DNA of 64,000 nucleotides, taken from assembly GCF_002633015.1 (NCBI RefSeq), contig NZ_NSIU01000006.1, positions 27,381-91,380 of the forward strand. Direction: 5' to 3'. The translations under genes and the position numbers were made by a program. Positions 45,825-56,576 of the stretch are shown here, piece after piece. The notes below the pieces were generated by a model. That model saw only the letters and a program-made list of their open reading frames with translations, was not told the DNA's origin and ran no database searches. Each line of letters starts with the position of its first letter. Within the stretch, counting starts at the first letter, position 1. This DNA is from Sulfuricurvum sp. PD_MW2 (GTDB lineage Bacteria > Campylobacterota > Campylobacteria > Campylobacterales > Sulfurimonadaceae).

Positions 45825-48581
45825 ATGGATTATAAAGAGACCCTCCTTCTACCTCAGACCGAGTTTCCGATGCGCGGAAATTTGGTTCAAAATGAGCCGA
45901 CACGTTATGCGGCATGGATTGCCAACGATGTTTACGGCCGTATGAAAACTGCGCGAGCAGGGGCGCAGAGCTTTACGTTGCATGATGGTCCTCCGTATGC
46001 TAATGGGCATACCCATATCGGCCACGCACTTAACAAAGTTCTCAAAGATATTATTGTCAAATATCATTATTTCAATGGAAAATCGGTTCGTTTCACTCCG
46101 GGATGGGATTGTCATGGATTGCCGATCGAGCAGCAAGTTGAAAAAAAGCTGGGCGGAAAGCAGAAAAAAGAGGAACTCTCTACTGCCGAAGTGCGAAAAT
46201 TGTGCCGTGCTCATGCCGAAGAATTTATCAACATCCAACGTGATGAGTTTAAAAAGCTCGGTGTCGTTGCCGACTGGGACAACCCGTATTTGACAATGGA
46301 TTCCAAATTTGAAGCCAATATCTATCGCACTCTTTGTGCTGTAGCAAAAAAAGGGCTGTTGATTGAGCGTTCCAAGCCGGTTTACTGGAGCTGGGCGGAG
46401 CGTACGGCACTTGCCGAAGCGGAAGTTGAATACGAAGACAAAGAGGATTACTCGATTTATGTCGCGTTTGAACTCAATGATGATGCTAAAGTTCGTGCAG
46501 GGATAGAGGGTAATGCTGCCATCGTCATCTGGACGACGACACCGTGGACATTGCCTGCCAATACGGGGATTTCTTTAAATCCCGATGAAGTCTATGTTCG
46601 AACGTCAGACGGTTATATCGTCGCCGAAAAACGCTACAACGCTTTGATCGAAGAGGGTGTTTTTACCGGAACCGTCGTACAAAAAATCGAAGCGAAAAAA
46701 TTTGAAAACAGCTATGCGATCAACCCGCTCAACGGCCGCGGGTCCCATTTGGTCCTCGGTGAGCACGTATTGATGGAGAACGGTTCGGGATGTGTCCATA
46801 CCGCTCCGGGACACGGGGAAGATGACTACCGTATCGGGCTTCGCTACAACCTCGAAGTCGTAATGCCGGTCGATGAGACGGGGTGTTACGATCAGACGGT
46901 TGTCCGTGAAAAACTTCTCCCGAATGCCGAAGAGTTCGTCGGAACCCATATTTTTAAAGCCAATGAGTCGATTATCGCCCTTTTGGGTGAAAGTGCGCTG
47001 AAAGTCTCTAAATTCCGGCACTCCTATCCGCACTGCTGGCGTTCACATACACCTCTGATCTACCGTGCGACAAAGCAATGGTTTATCAGCGTTGACGGAA
47101 CCCCGGAAGGTGAAACGAAGACTCTTCGAGAAATTGCTCAGGCTGAAGTAGCCAAGACGGCATTTTATCCTGAGAGTGGGCGAAACCGTTTGGGCTCAAT
47201 GGTAGAAAACCGTCCCGATTGGTGTATTTCCCGTCAACGTGATTGGGGTGTTCCGATCGCATTTTTCCGCGTCAAAGCTACGGGTGAAGTGATACTCGAT
47301 GAGAAAGTACTTAATTACATTGCAATGATTTTTGAGATGCACAGTACCGACGCATGGTATTCGATGAGTATCGAAGAGCTTCTTTACCCTGGATCTGGCT
47401 ACAAAGCCGATGAGCTTGAGAAAGTTTCTGATATTCTCGATGTATGGTTTGATAGCGGCTCGACGTGGAATGCGGTGCTGAAATCGCGTAATTACGATGC
47501 AGGGACGTATCCTGCCGATTTGTACATTGAAGGTTCGGACCAGCATCGAGGATGGTTCCAAAGCTCCCTCTTTTTGAGTACGGCAGTGGAACATGTTGCT
47601 CCGTACAAAGCGCTACTCACTCACGGCTTTACGGTTGATGAGAAGGGCGAGAAGATGTCAAAATCAAAAGGGAATGTCGTCGCACCGGAGAAAGTGCTCA
47701 ATCAGTACGGCAGTGAAATTCTCCGTCTTTGGGTTGCGATGAGCGACTATCAAGGAGATTTGAAAATCTCGGACAATATCCTCAAACAAATTTCGGAACA
47801 GTATCGTAAATTGCGCAATACATTCCGTATTATGCTTGCGAATCTTGATGGTTTAGAGTCCATCGTTCCGTATAGTGAAATGGGCGAAATCGATAAGTGG
47901 ATCGTTGCAAAAGCCAAAGAAGTATTTGACGAGACACATCGATTGTTCGGTGAGTACAACTTTGTTCACGGTATGAGCGGATTGAATTATTTTATTGTTA
48001 ACGAACTCAGCGGTATCTATATTGATATCACGAAAGACCGTATGTACTGTGATGCGGCTACATCTGCAGAACGTCGCTCAACACAAAGCGCTATGGCTAT
48101 TATTGCCCGCTCGATGTTGGGATTGATCGCTCCGATTTTGACCTACACAGCGGATGAGATTTTTGAAAATGCCCCATCGGTAATTAAAGGTTCTGCGACC
48201 GATATCTTTGATATCACCTATACCTCGATCGAGAGTGTTGAGAGTAACTGGGATGAAGCGACAATGAAGCTTATCCGTGAAAAATTCAATGAAATCGTAG
48301 ACGGATTGAAAAAAGAGAAAGTGATCAAAAACACACTTGAACTTGTTATTTCAACAAAATCCGCTATTGCAAAAGAGATGAAAAAAGGGGATATTGAAGA
48401 GTACCTTGTAATCTCCAAATGGTGTGCATGCGAACTCAAAGATATCTTGGGAACGTTTGAAATCGAGGGTGAGCAGTTTAATATTGCTCTCGCATCGAAA
48501 GCAAAATGTCCTCGTTGCTGGAAATATCACAGTGAAAACGAAGAGACACTGTGTCCGCGTTGTGCGCAGGTTGTTGCATAA
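45825..48581 (+). CDS. ileS: Isoleucyl-tRNA synthetase
   Basis: A 918-residue class I synthetase. The HIGH-type motif is PYANGHTHIGHAL and the KMSKS motif is EKMSKSKGN. The editing domain lies at about 180-400 (VIWTTTPWTLPAN, GCVHTAPGHGEDDY). A C-terminal zinc module has CPRCWKYH and CPRC. It precedes a 41-codon membrane ORF and gatA. Confidence 0.97.
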   Translation: MDYKETLLLPQTEFPMRGNLVQNEPTRYAAWIANDVYGRMKTARAGAQSFTLHDGPPYANGHTHIGHALNKVLKDIIVKYHYFNGKSVRFTPGWDCHGLPIEQQVEKKLGGKQKKEELSTAEVRKLCRAHAEEFINIQRDEFKKLGVVADWDNPYLTMDSKFEANIYRTLCAVAKKGLLIERSKPVYWSWAERTALAEAEVEYEDKEDYSIYVAFELNDDAKVRAGIEGNAAIVIWTTTPWTLPANTGISLNPDEVYVRTSDGYIVAEKRYNALIEEGVFTGTVVQKIEAKKFENSYAINPLNGRGSHLVLGEHVLMENGSGCVHTAPGHGEDDYRIGLRYNLEVVMPVDETGCYDQTVVREKLLPNAEEFVGTHIFKANESIIALLGESALKVSKFRHSYPHCWRSHTPLIYRATKQWFISVDGTPEGETKTLREIAQAEVAKTAFYPESGRNRLGSMVENRPDWCISRQRDWGVPIAFFRVKATGEVILDEKVLNYIAMIFEMHSTDAWYSMSIEELLYPGSGYKADELEKVSDILDVWFDSGSTWNAVLKSRNYDAGTYPADLYIEGSDQHRGWFQSSLFLSTAVEHVAPYKALLTHGFTVDEKGEKMSKSKGNVVAPEKVLNQYGSEILRLWVAMSDYQGDLKISDNILKQISEQYRKLRNTFRIMLANLDGLESIVPYSEMGEIDKWIVAKAKEVFDETHRLFGEYNFVHGMSGLNYFIVNELSGIYIDITKDRMYCDAATSAERRSTQSAMAIIARSMLGLIAPILTYTADEIFENAPSVIKGSATDIFDITYTSIESVESNWDEATMKLIREKFNEIVDGLKKEKVIKNTLELVISTKSAIAKEMKKGDIEEYLVISKWCACELKDILGTFEIEGEQFNIALASKAKCPRCWKYHSENEETLCPRCAQVVA

Positions 48582-48706
48582 TGATCGATTTTACGCAGCC
48601 TGTTCCATTTAGCTTTATTGCTGAAACGGTCGGGGTTATTTTTATCATTATCGCTTTGGGCATTATGATGGTAAAACAAGCAAAAAGTAGAAAGGAACGT
48701 GTATGA
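48581..48706 (+). CDS. 41-residue single-helix membrane protein between ileS and gatA
   Basis: A 41-codon frame starting at ATG 48581 (TAATG overlap with the ileS stop) and ending TGA 48704-48706 (ATGA overlap with gatA). It encodes [18 protein letters not shown], then a strongly hydrophobic stretch (about 17-31) and a basic tail ([10 protein letters not shown]). Tight coupling on both sides and a clean N-out, K/R-in topology suggest a real gene. No family is recognised. Confidence 0.65.
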   Translation: MIDFTQPVPFSFIAETVGVIFIIIALGIMMVKQAKSRKERV

Positions 48707-50043
48707 TAACACTCAAAGAGGCACTCAAGCTCTCAAAAGAAGAACTCATCTCGCTCAAAGAAGAGTTGAAAGCTAAAATTGCTGATAATCCGGAACTGAA
48801 TGCCTATATTGATGTCCTTAACGTCGGTGAAGGGATTCCGATTGCGATCAAAGACAATATCCAAGTCACAGGATGGTCGGTTACATCGGGTTCGAATATC
48901 CTGAAAGGCTATATTGCTCCTTACAATGCGACGGTTATTGAAAAGCTACTTGCGGCGAATATGTCACCGTTTGGCCGTACCAATATGGATGAGTTCGCAA
49001 TGGGATCAACAACCGAGAGCAGCTGTTATGGAAAAACACTTAACCCTCTCAATCCTAATTGCGTACCGGGCGGAAGTTCAGGTGGATCAGCTGCAGCGGT
49101 TGCGGCAGGTTTAGCAGTTGCGGCGCTTGGAAGCGATACAGGCGGATCGATTCGTCAGCCGGCGGCGTTTTGCGGAATCGTAGGGATGAAACCGACCTAT
49201 GGCCGTGTAAGCCGTTATGGTCTGGGGGCGTATGCAAGTTCTCTTGATCAGATTGGTCCGATGACTCAGAACGTTGAAGATGCGGCAATTTTGTACGATA
49301 TTATCCAAGGATACGACCCAAAAGATTCGACGAGTGCAGATCGAAATGACGGCACCGTTAGTGATAAATTAGATCCGAATGTAAAATATAAAATTGCGAT
49401 AGTGCCTGATTACGTCAAAGATGCTTCCGAAGATGTGCGTAATGCGTATGAGAAAGCGATTGATGTACTGAAAAGTGCAGGGCATACTATTGTCGAAAAA
49501 ACTTTGATGGATCCGAAATACGATATTTCAGCGTATTACATCACTGCAACGGCGGAAGCAACGACCAATCTTGCGCGATATGACGGAATCCGATACGGTA
49601 ATCGTGTCGAAGGGGAAAATTTAAAAGATACGTTTTTACAGACCCGTTCCAAAGGGTTCGGAGCGGAAGTGCAACGCCGTATTATGCTTGGAAACTTTGT
49701 CCTCTCTTCAGGTTATTATGATGCGTATTATGTCAAAGCACAAAAAGTGCGTTCATTGATTCAACAAGAGTATAATAAGATTTTCGATGAAGTAGATCTC
49801 ATTTTAACTCCTGTTGCGCCTCGTACAGCGTATGAATTCGGTGCATTGAGTGATCCGTTGGAGATGTACTTGAGTGACATTTATACCATTTCGGTTAATT
49901 TAGCAGGACTTCCTGCAATCTCTTTACCGGTTGATACTGCAACAAACGGTATGCCGGTCGGGCTTCAGCTTATTGCCGCTCCGTATGCGGAGCAAACACT
50001 TTTCAACGGGGCACTAAGCCTCGAAACCAAACTCAAAGGATAA
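48703..50043 (+). CDS. gatA: Asp/Glu-tRNA amidotransferase subunit A
   Basis: A 446-residue amidase-signature enzyme releasing ammonia from glutamine to amidate misacylated Glu-tRNA(Gln) and Asp-tRNA(Asn). The Ser-cisSer-Lys triad lies in [21 protein letters not shown] and [14 protein letters not shown]. It is preceded by AAAGGAACGTGT and followed immediately by guaB; gatB and gatC are not in the window. Confidence 0.95.
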   Translation: MITLKEALKLSKEELISLKEELKAKIADNPELNAYIDVLNVGEGIPIAIKDNIQVTGWSVTSGSNILKGYIAPYNATVIEKLLAANMSPFGRTNMDEFAMGSTTESSCYGKTLNPLNPNCVPGGSSGGSAAAVAAGLAVAALGSDTGGSIRQPAAFCGIVGMKPTYGRVSRYGLGAYASSLDQIGPMTQNVEDAAILYDIIQGYDPKDSTSADRNDGTVSDKLDPNVKYKIAIVPDYVKDASEDVRNAYEKAIDVLKSAGHTIVEKTLMDPKYDISAYYITATAEATTNLARYDGIRYGNRVEGENLKDTFLQTRSKGFGAEVQRRIMLGNFVLSSGYYDAYYVKAQKVRSLIQQEYNKIFDEVDLILTPVAPRTAYEFGALSDPLEMYLSDIYTISVNLAGLPAISLPVDTATNGMPVGLQLIAAPYAEQTLFNGALSLETKLKG

Positions 50044-51492
<1,449 letters not shown>

Positions 51493-51501
51493 AAAACAAT
51501 A

Positions 51502-51535
51502 CCTTATCGATTTAATAAACATTAAACCGATAAGG
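51502..51535. promoter_or_regulatory. Large dyad between guaB and the metY-like gene
   Basis: 15-base arms with one mismatch around an AAAC loop: CCTTATCG-A-TTTAAT and ATTAAA-C-CGATAAGG. The plus strand has no T-run after it; the minus strand does (TTTTTT). It lies about 28 bases upstream of a TACAAT -10 box (51564-51569). It may be an operator for the sulfur genes or a terminator-like structure for guaB. Confidence 0.5.
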
Positions 51536-51596
51536 AAACTTGGGAAAATATTGGCTATATCGATACAATTGCACAAAACCACCTAAAAGGATGAAT

Positions 51597-52862
51597 ATGC
51601 AACTTCAAACTGAAGCGTTACACGCAGGCTATGATAAAGATACCCAAAGTACGATGGCTGTACCCATCTATCAAACAACGGCATATGAATTTCGTGATGT
51701 CGAACATGCGGCAAATTTGTTTGCACTCAAAGAATTAGGAAACATTTATACCCGTTTGAACAATCCGACAACGGATGTATTTGAAAAACGTTTTGCACAG
51801 CTCGAAGGCGGCGCTGCAGGTTTGGCGGGCTCAAGTGGAATGGCTTCTATCTTTTATGCTATCGCGAATGCGGCAGAATCGGGAGATAATATCATTTGTG
51901 CACGTCAACTTTACGGCGGAACGTTAACTCAAGCGTCGTTTACGTTAAAGCGATTCGGGATTAGCGCACGTTATTTTGACGTTCAAAATCCAAGTGAAAT
52001 CGAAGCTTTGATCGATGACAAAACAAAAGCGATCTTTTTTGAGACATTGACGAACCCGAGTATCGATGTAGCGGATATTGCTGCGATTACTGCTATAGCA
52101 AAAAAACACGGTGTATTGACAATTGTTGATAATACGGTTGCTACACCGGTTCTGTGCCGTCCGTTGGAACACGGAGTTGACGTTGTTGTCCACAGTGCCA
52201 GTAAATATACGACGGGGCAAGGGCTTGCTATCGGCGGTATTATGGTAGAGCGCCAAGGTTTGGTTGATTTCATCAAAGGAAATGCGCGTTATCCGCAGTT
52301 TAATGAACCGGATGAAAGCTATCACGGGCTAGTATATGTGGATGTACCGTTGCCGATCTTTACCCTTCGTGCACGTTTGTCTCTATTGCGTGATTTGGGT
52401 GCGGTAGTATCTCCGTTTAACTCATGGCTCTTTATCCAAGGGATTGAAACTCTTTCGCTTCGTATGAGAGAACATTCTCGTAATGCACTAGCTGTTGCGG
52501 AGTTTTTGGAATCACATCCATTGGTGAAAAAAGTCAATTACCCAGGATTGAAAAGCAACGCCAACTATGCAAATGCACAACGTTATTTTGAAAACGGTAT
52601 GTCAAGCGGATTGCTCAGTTTTGAGGTAGAAAATTTCGAGAGTGCAAAAAAGATTGTTGATGCTACGAAACTTTTCTCTTTAGTCGTTAATATCGGAGAT
52701 AGTAAATCGATCATCACCCATCCTGCATCGACAACGCATCAACAGTTGTCTCAAGAAGAGTTGGCGGCATGCGGTGTACCATCAGGTCTTATCCGTTTAA
52801 GTATTGGATTGGAAGCATCTGAAGATCTTATCAATGATCTGAAAGCTGCTTTGAGCGTATAA
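51597..52862 (+). CDS. metY: O-acetylhomoserine sulfhydrylase (MetY-like, PLP enzyme)
   Basis: A 421-residue Cys/Met-metabolism PLP enzyme. The PLP lysine is in HSASKYTTG, and GSSGMASIFYAI, VDNTVATPVLCRP and SIGLEASEDLI are family segments. Its length and the metX gene next to it favour direct sulfhydrylation of O-acetylhomoserine with sulfide rather than cystathionine synthesis. ATG 51597 has AAAAGG at good spacing; the ATG at 51591 touches that site. Confidence 0.88.
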   Translation: MQLQTEALHAGYDKDTQSTMAVPIYQTTAYEFRDVEHAANLFALKELGNIYTRLNNPTTDVFEKRFAQLEGGAAGLAGSSGMASIFYAIANAAESGDNIICARQLYGGTLTQASFTLKRFGISARYFDVQNPSEIEALIDDKTKAIFFETLTNPSIDVADIAAITAIAKKHGVLTIVDNTVATPVLCRPLEHGVDVVVHSASKYTTGQGLAIGGIMVERQGLVDFIKGNARYPQFNEPDESYHGLVYVDVPLPIFTLRARLSLLRDLGAVVSPFNSWLFIQGIETLSLRMREHSRNALAVAEFLESHPLVKKVNYPGLKSNANYANAQRYFENGMSSGLLSFEVENFESAKKIVDATKLFSLVVNIGDSKSIITHPASTTHQQLSQEELAACGVPSGLIRLSIGLEASEDLINDLKAALSV

Positions 52863-52878
52863 AGAAAAAAAGGGCTTT

Positions 52879-53976
52879 ATGTTAAACCTTCAGACTGCCA
52901 GTGAACATTTTACCAATCCGCTCTATTTAGAGAGCGGGCGTATCTTAGAGCCTTACGATATCATATATGAGACGTACGGTGAGCTCAATGAAGCAAAAGA
53001 TAATGTCATTGTAGTCTGTCACGCCCTGACAGGATCGCACCACGCGGCAGGGACCTATGAAGGCGATAACAAAAGCGGCTGGTGGGATGGACTCATAGGC
53101 CAGGGAAAAGCGGTCGATACGGACCGATTTTTCGTGATCTGTACCAATGTTATCGGAAGTTGTTTTGGAAGTACGGGACCGATGTCGCCTCGTTATCCAT
53201 ATAATGAGCCCTACCGATATAAATTCCCCGTAATAACGATACTCGATATGGTCAAAGCACAGCGTATTTTGTTTGATCGTTTGGGAATTCACGAAGTACA
53301 TGCTGTAATCGGTGGATCGATGGGAGGGATGCAAGCACTCGCCTTTGGTGTATTTTTCCCTAATTTTGCCAAAAAAATTATTGCGATGGCGACAACGGCA
53401 GCCACACAACCATGGGCAATAGCCTTTAATAAAGTAGCTCAAGAAGCGATTCTCAAAGATCCTGAATTTAAAAACGGTTATTATGATCCTGCTGTTGTTC
53501 GTGAAAATGGCCTCAGCGGCATGGCGATTGGACGGATGGCAGGACATATCAGCTTTTTGTCACCGCAGTCTATGGAGCGGAAGTTTGGGCGTGAATACAA
53601 ACGTAATGACGGCTTGTATGAACTTTTCGGGAAATTTCAGATCGAATCGTATTTGGAGTACAACGGTTATAATTTTACGAAATGGTTTGATCCGTTATCG
53701 TATCTCTATATCACCAAAGCGATCAATATTTACGATCTATCACGAGGTTTTGATTCTATGGAGGAAGCGTTATCGAAAATCAATGCCGAACTCTATTTGG
53801 TGAGTTTTCAAAAAGATTTCCTTTTCTTGCCGAGCGAAATGGAGTCGATCCACAACGCGATGAAATCGATCGGAAAAACGAATAGTGACTATCTCGAGGT
53901 TGAAAGCGATTACGGACATGACGCCTTTTTAGTGGAAATTGATAAAATTGAAAATTATGTTCGGAGTGCTCTATGA
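52879..53976 (+). CDS. metX: Homoserine O-acetyltransferase
   Basis: A 365-residue alpha/beta-hydrolase-fold enzyme. The nucleophile elbow is IGGSMGGMQAL, the oxyanion-side segment CHALTGSHHAAG, and the catalytic His is in DYGHDAFLVE. It makes the acceptor for the metY-like enzyme encoded 16 bases upstream. Its stop overlaps xseB by 4 bases. Confidence 0.93.
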   Translation: MLNLQTASEHFTNPLYLESGRILEPYDIIYETYGELNEAKDNVIVVCHALTGSHHAAGTYEGDNKSGWWDGLIGQGKAVDTDRFFVICTNVIGSCFGSTGPMSPRYPYNEPYRYKFPVITILDMVKAQRILFDRLGIHEVHAVIGGSMGGMQALAFGVFFPNFAKKIIAMATTAATQPWAIAFNKVAQEAILKDPEFKNGYYDPAVVRENGLSGMAIGRMAGHISFLSPQSMERKFGREYKRNDGLYELFGKFQIESYLEYNGYNFTKWFDPLSYLYITKAINIYDLSRGFDSMEEALSKINAELYLVSFQKDFLFLPSEMESIHNAMKSIGKTNSDYLEVESDYGHDAFLVEIDKIENYVRSAL

Positions 53977-54167
53977 ATAACGAAGAGAGTTTTGAGACCA
54001 AAATAACCAATGCCAAAGCGATTTTGGAAAAACTGATGGATCCTGCATTACCGATGAACGAAAGTGTCAAAGCGTATGAAGAGGGGATGAAAGAACTTCG
54101 CGCCGCAGAAACGATGCTGCAAAATGCGCAAATGCAGATCCAAATTATCAAAAATCAGGAGCAATAA
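53973..54167 (+). CDS. xseB: Exodeoxyribonuclease VII small subunit
   Basis: A 64-residue helical protein with the XseB pattern FETKITNAKAILEKLMDPAL and SVKAYEEGMKEL. It binds the large subunit XseA, which is not in this window. It starts ATGA-coupled to metX and overlaps the following gene by 1 base. Confidence 0.85.
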   Translation: MNNEESFETKITNAKAILEKLMDPALPMNESVKAYEEGMKELRAAETMLQNAQMQIQIIKNQEQ

Positions 54168-54958
54168 TGCGTGTTGCCATACTCCAACTCCCTTCCATCG
54201 GTATGGGGAGCAATAAACTTGAAAATTATGCTCGTGTCGCTCACCAAAAAGGGGTAAAACTTGTTTTGATGGGAGAATATCTCTTAAATCCGTTTTTTAA
54301 AGAGTTGATTCAAACCCCGGTCAGTATGATCGCAGAACAAAGCGCTCATCAAATCGAGACGCTAAAAGCACTTGCCGCTAAATATGAACTCACCTTTGTC
54401 GCTCCGATTGTAACGGTTAAGAAAAAAGAGTGCACCAAAATGATTGCAAAAATCAATGCACGAAGCGTGACCTACTATCCACAGCAATTTTTGATCAATT
54501 ATCCCCACTGGAATGAAGAGAAATTTTTTAATAACTCGATTGAACCGGTCAAACCGCCAATGATTTTTGCTTGTGAAGGGTTCAAATTTGCGGTTATGGG
54601 AGGATTTGAACTCCATTTTGATCCAATGTGGGAAGCCGTAACATCAAAAGTGGTTGATGTGATTTTGGTGCCGAGTGCTTCAACATTTGAATCGCATAAT
54701 CGTTGGCGCGAACTGATCAAAACCAGAGCCTTTACCCATAACTGCTATATTCTAAGAGCGAATCGGGTTGGAGAGTATTTTGACGAACAGCATGCGTGGA
54801 AGTTTTATGGAGATTCGATGGTTGTCTCTCCCGATGGAGAAGTGGAAGCAGATCTAGGTAACACGGAAGAGCTATTGATCGTTGATTTGGATCGCAAAAG
54901 TCTCACAGATTCACGCAAAGGGTGGGGCTTTAAAGAGGCGCTACGAAAACGTAAATAA
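54167..54958 (+). CDS. Nitrilase-fold protein lacking the catalytic Cys (probable pseudoenzyme)
   Basis: A 263-residue member of the carbon-nitrogen hydrolase superfamily by fold (VLMGEYLLNP with Glu37, then FAVMGGFELHFDPMWE and NRVGEYFDE). The position of the nucleophile in the family pattern C-x-D-x-x-F is occupied by Gly146, and the Lys region (YYPQQFLINYPHW) has no obvious catalytic Lys. It is coupled to xseB by a 1-base overlap. Either it has lost hydrolysis and acts as a binding or regulatory protein, or it uses other residues. Confidence 0.72.
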   Translation: MRVAILQLPSIGMGSNKLENYARVAHQKGVKLVLMGEYLLNPFFKELIQTPVSMIAEQSAHQIETLKALAAKYELTFVAPIVTVKKKECTKMIAKINARSVTYYPQQFLINYPHWNEEKFFNNSIEPVKPPMIFACEGFKFAVMGGFELHFDPMWEAVTSKVVDVILVPSASTFESHNRWRELIKTRAFTHNCYILRANRVGEYFDEQHAWKFYGDSMVVSPDGEVEADLGNTEELLIVDLDRKSLTDSRKGWGFKEALRKRK

Positions 54959-55067
54959 CGCAGTCAAAACTGTTATGACGAAAAAAACCTTAGTAATTTG
55001 GTTTGATTAGATATGTTTTTTTAAAAAACGATGGTACTCTTTTAAAAATATCTACAGGAGAGATACT

Positions 55068-55745
55068 ATGATGCACTATTTTCACCGTCAGGTACAGCTA
55101 TGGGGGGAAGAGGTTCAGCACTCTCTTCAATCAAAAAAAATTGCGATTATCGGAAGCGGCGGTTTAGGATCATCACTTGCTTTTGCTCTTGGCGCATCAG
55201 GGATCGGGCAGATACACATGATCGACTTTGATACCGTCAGCCTTCATAATATCCATCGTCAGATTGTTTTTAAAACGGGAGATGAAGGGAAATATAAAGC
55301 CGAGGTATGTGCGACTCTCATTCAAGAGAGATGCCCTTATGTCAAAGCTATGGCGCATGTTTGCAATTTTGAGGAATTCACCCAAAAAGATATTGATGTT
55401 GATCTGATTATCGATGCAACGGATAATCTCCCTTCTCGTGGTGCAATCAATATGTACGCAAAATCAAAAAAATTACCGTGGGTTTACGGCTCGGTCGAAG
55501 CATTCAACGGACAAGTCTGTTTTTTTGATGAAGCGTCGTTTAATGAGGTGTTTAAAATCACTTCAAAAACCCCTGCAGGAATTGCTGCTCCGATTGTTAT
55601 GCACATTGCATCATTACAAGCTAATTTGGCTTTGCGATACCTTGCCGGATTGAGTGTCAAAAAAGATAAACTTTACTATTTGTTTTTTAATGAAGAAGGG
55701 GAATTGGTAACGCAAAAATTTGTACTACCAAAATCAGAAGGTTAA
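55068..55745 (+). CDS. ThiF/MoeB-type adenylyltransferase, short form without catalytic Cys or zinc site
   Basis: A 225-residue E1-like protein. The ATP site is intact: GSGGLGSSLA (29-38), DFDTVSLHNIHRQ with Arg64, and DATDN (116-120). The region that in ThiF/MoeB holds CxxC zinc pairs and the catalytic Cys loop is replaced by a short segment (151-170). It may activate a sulfur-carrier or peptide C-terminus by adenylation only. The gene has its own GGAGAG start and stands 109 bases after the nitrilase-like gene; the carrier protein is not visible nearby. Confidence 0.78.
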   Translation: MMHYFHRQVQLWGEEVQHSLQSKKIAIIGSGGLGSSLAFALGASGIGQIHMIDFDTVSLHNIHRQIVFKTGDEGKYKAEVCATLIQERCPYVKAMAHVCNFEEFTQKDIDVDLIIDATDNLPSRGAINMYAKSKKLPWVYGSVEAFNGQVCFFDEASFNEVFKITSKTPAGIAAPIVMHIASLQANLALRYLAGLSVKKDKLYYLFFNEEGELVTQKFVLPKSEG

Positions 55746-55749
55746 ATTC

Positions 55750-55822
55750 TGACTCGAAGAGTCTCAAGCTTTAGTGCCATAGCGTCTAGCGTAGATCAAG
55801 GGATTTTATTCCTTGATCGTTC
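55750..55822 (-). repeat. Structured 3' element, copy 2
   Basis: Second copy of the element at 42722-42793, here just downstream of the cytochrome gene (minus). Its first stem is GACTC-GAA-GAGTC and its second GATCAAGG/CCTTGATC around GATTTTATT. It fills the 80-base convergent gap between the ThiF-like gene and the cytochrome. Confidence 0.7.
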
Positions 55823-55826
55823 AAAA

Positions 55827-56273
55827 TTATAGCGTTGAGATGTATTTAGCCAAAGCATCGATTTGAGCATCGTTTAACCCTTTGGCTTGCCCTTGCATTA
55901 GCGCTTTCATATTTTTGCCGTAGGTGCCGTTTTGGTACCCTTTGAGTGCTTCTTTTACCTGTGCTTCACTGAAATTAGCAATAATCTGCGATTGATTTAA
56001 GGCCGATTTTTCCCCTTTTGCTCCATGACATGAAACACACTTTTGCTCAAACAGTGTTCCACCCTCAGTTCCCGCTACTTGAGTGGTAATTGGTACGCTA
56101 GGAGCTGCTGTTTGCGCCGTCGGTTGTACTGAAGAGATATTCGTCTCCGGTGTAGCTGTTTGGTTGACTTCAACCGGTACTGAAGACTCTGGTGTCGCTG
56201 TTGTTTCTGTTGGCTTAGAATCACCGCATCCGATCAAAAGAAGAGAACAAAGAATAGGAAAAACAATTTTCAT
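55827..56273 (-). CDS. c-type cytochrome lipoprotein, mono-haem
   Basis: A 148-residue protein. Lipobox LIGC places the lipidated Cys at residue 16; a Thr/Pro/Val-rich linker (20-68) follows, then a class I cytochrome c domain with haem site CVSCH (79-83) and axial Met candidates in MKALM (122-126). It should be a membrane-tethered periplasmic electron carrier. The partner oxidase is not encoded here. Confidence 0.88.
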   Translation of the reverse strand: MKIVFPILCSLLLIGCGDSKPTETTATPESSVPVEVNQTATPETNISSVQPTAQTAAPSVPITTQVAGTEGGTLFEQKCVSCHGAKGEKSALNQSQIIANFSEAQVKEALKGYQNGTYGKNMKALMQGQAKGLNDAQIDALAKYISTL

Positions 56274-56356
56274 AAAATACTCCTAAAATAGATGAAGCAG
56301 TTTACGATAAGTTAGTTTGATTTTGTTTTAAAAGGGAAGAAAATAAACAAGAAGGG

Positions 56357-56398
56357 TTCGCACCGAAGTGCGAAAGTTTTATTTTAAAAATAAAACTT
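56357..56398. terminator. Two adjacent inverted repeats between the cytochrome and small lipoprotein
   Basis: TTCGCAC-CGAA-GTGCGAA (56357-56374) and AAGTTTTATTTT-A-AAAATAAAACTT (56374-56398) are perfect. The second overlaps the stop codon of the lipoprotein gene. Together they probably end that transcript on the minus strand. Confidence 0.55.
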
Positions 56399-56576
56399 AT
56401 TTAGTAGCGTTAACTTCTGTAGCGTTAACTTCTGTAGCGTTAGCTTCTACTGGCGCAGCAGCTTCAGCAGTTACATTTTCTTCAGCTACTGGCGCAGCAG
56501 CTTCTTCAGTTTTTGCAGACTCGCTGCATCCGATAAACATTGCAGCCAAAAGCAACGCAGAAACGATTTTCATCAT
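56397..56576 (-). CDS. Small Ala/Glu/Thr-rich lipoprotein
   Basis: A 59-residue protein: signal peptide with lipobox FIGC, then a low-complexity tail of Ala, Glu, Val, Asn and Thr ending in repeated NATEV units. The DNA shows a 15-bp repeat three times (about 56404-56448) and a 17-base motif twice. ATG 56576 has AAGGAG at 7-base spacing. A likely abundant small outer-membrane lipoprotein of unknown function. Confidence 0.75.
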   Translation of the reverse strand: MMKIVSALLLAAMFIGCSESAKTEEAAAPVAEENVTAEAAAPVEANATEVNATEVNATK

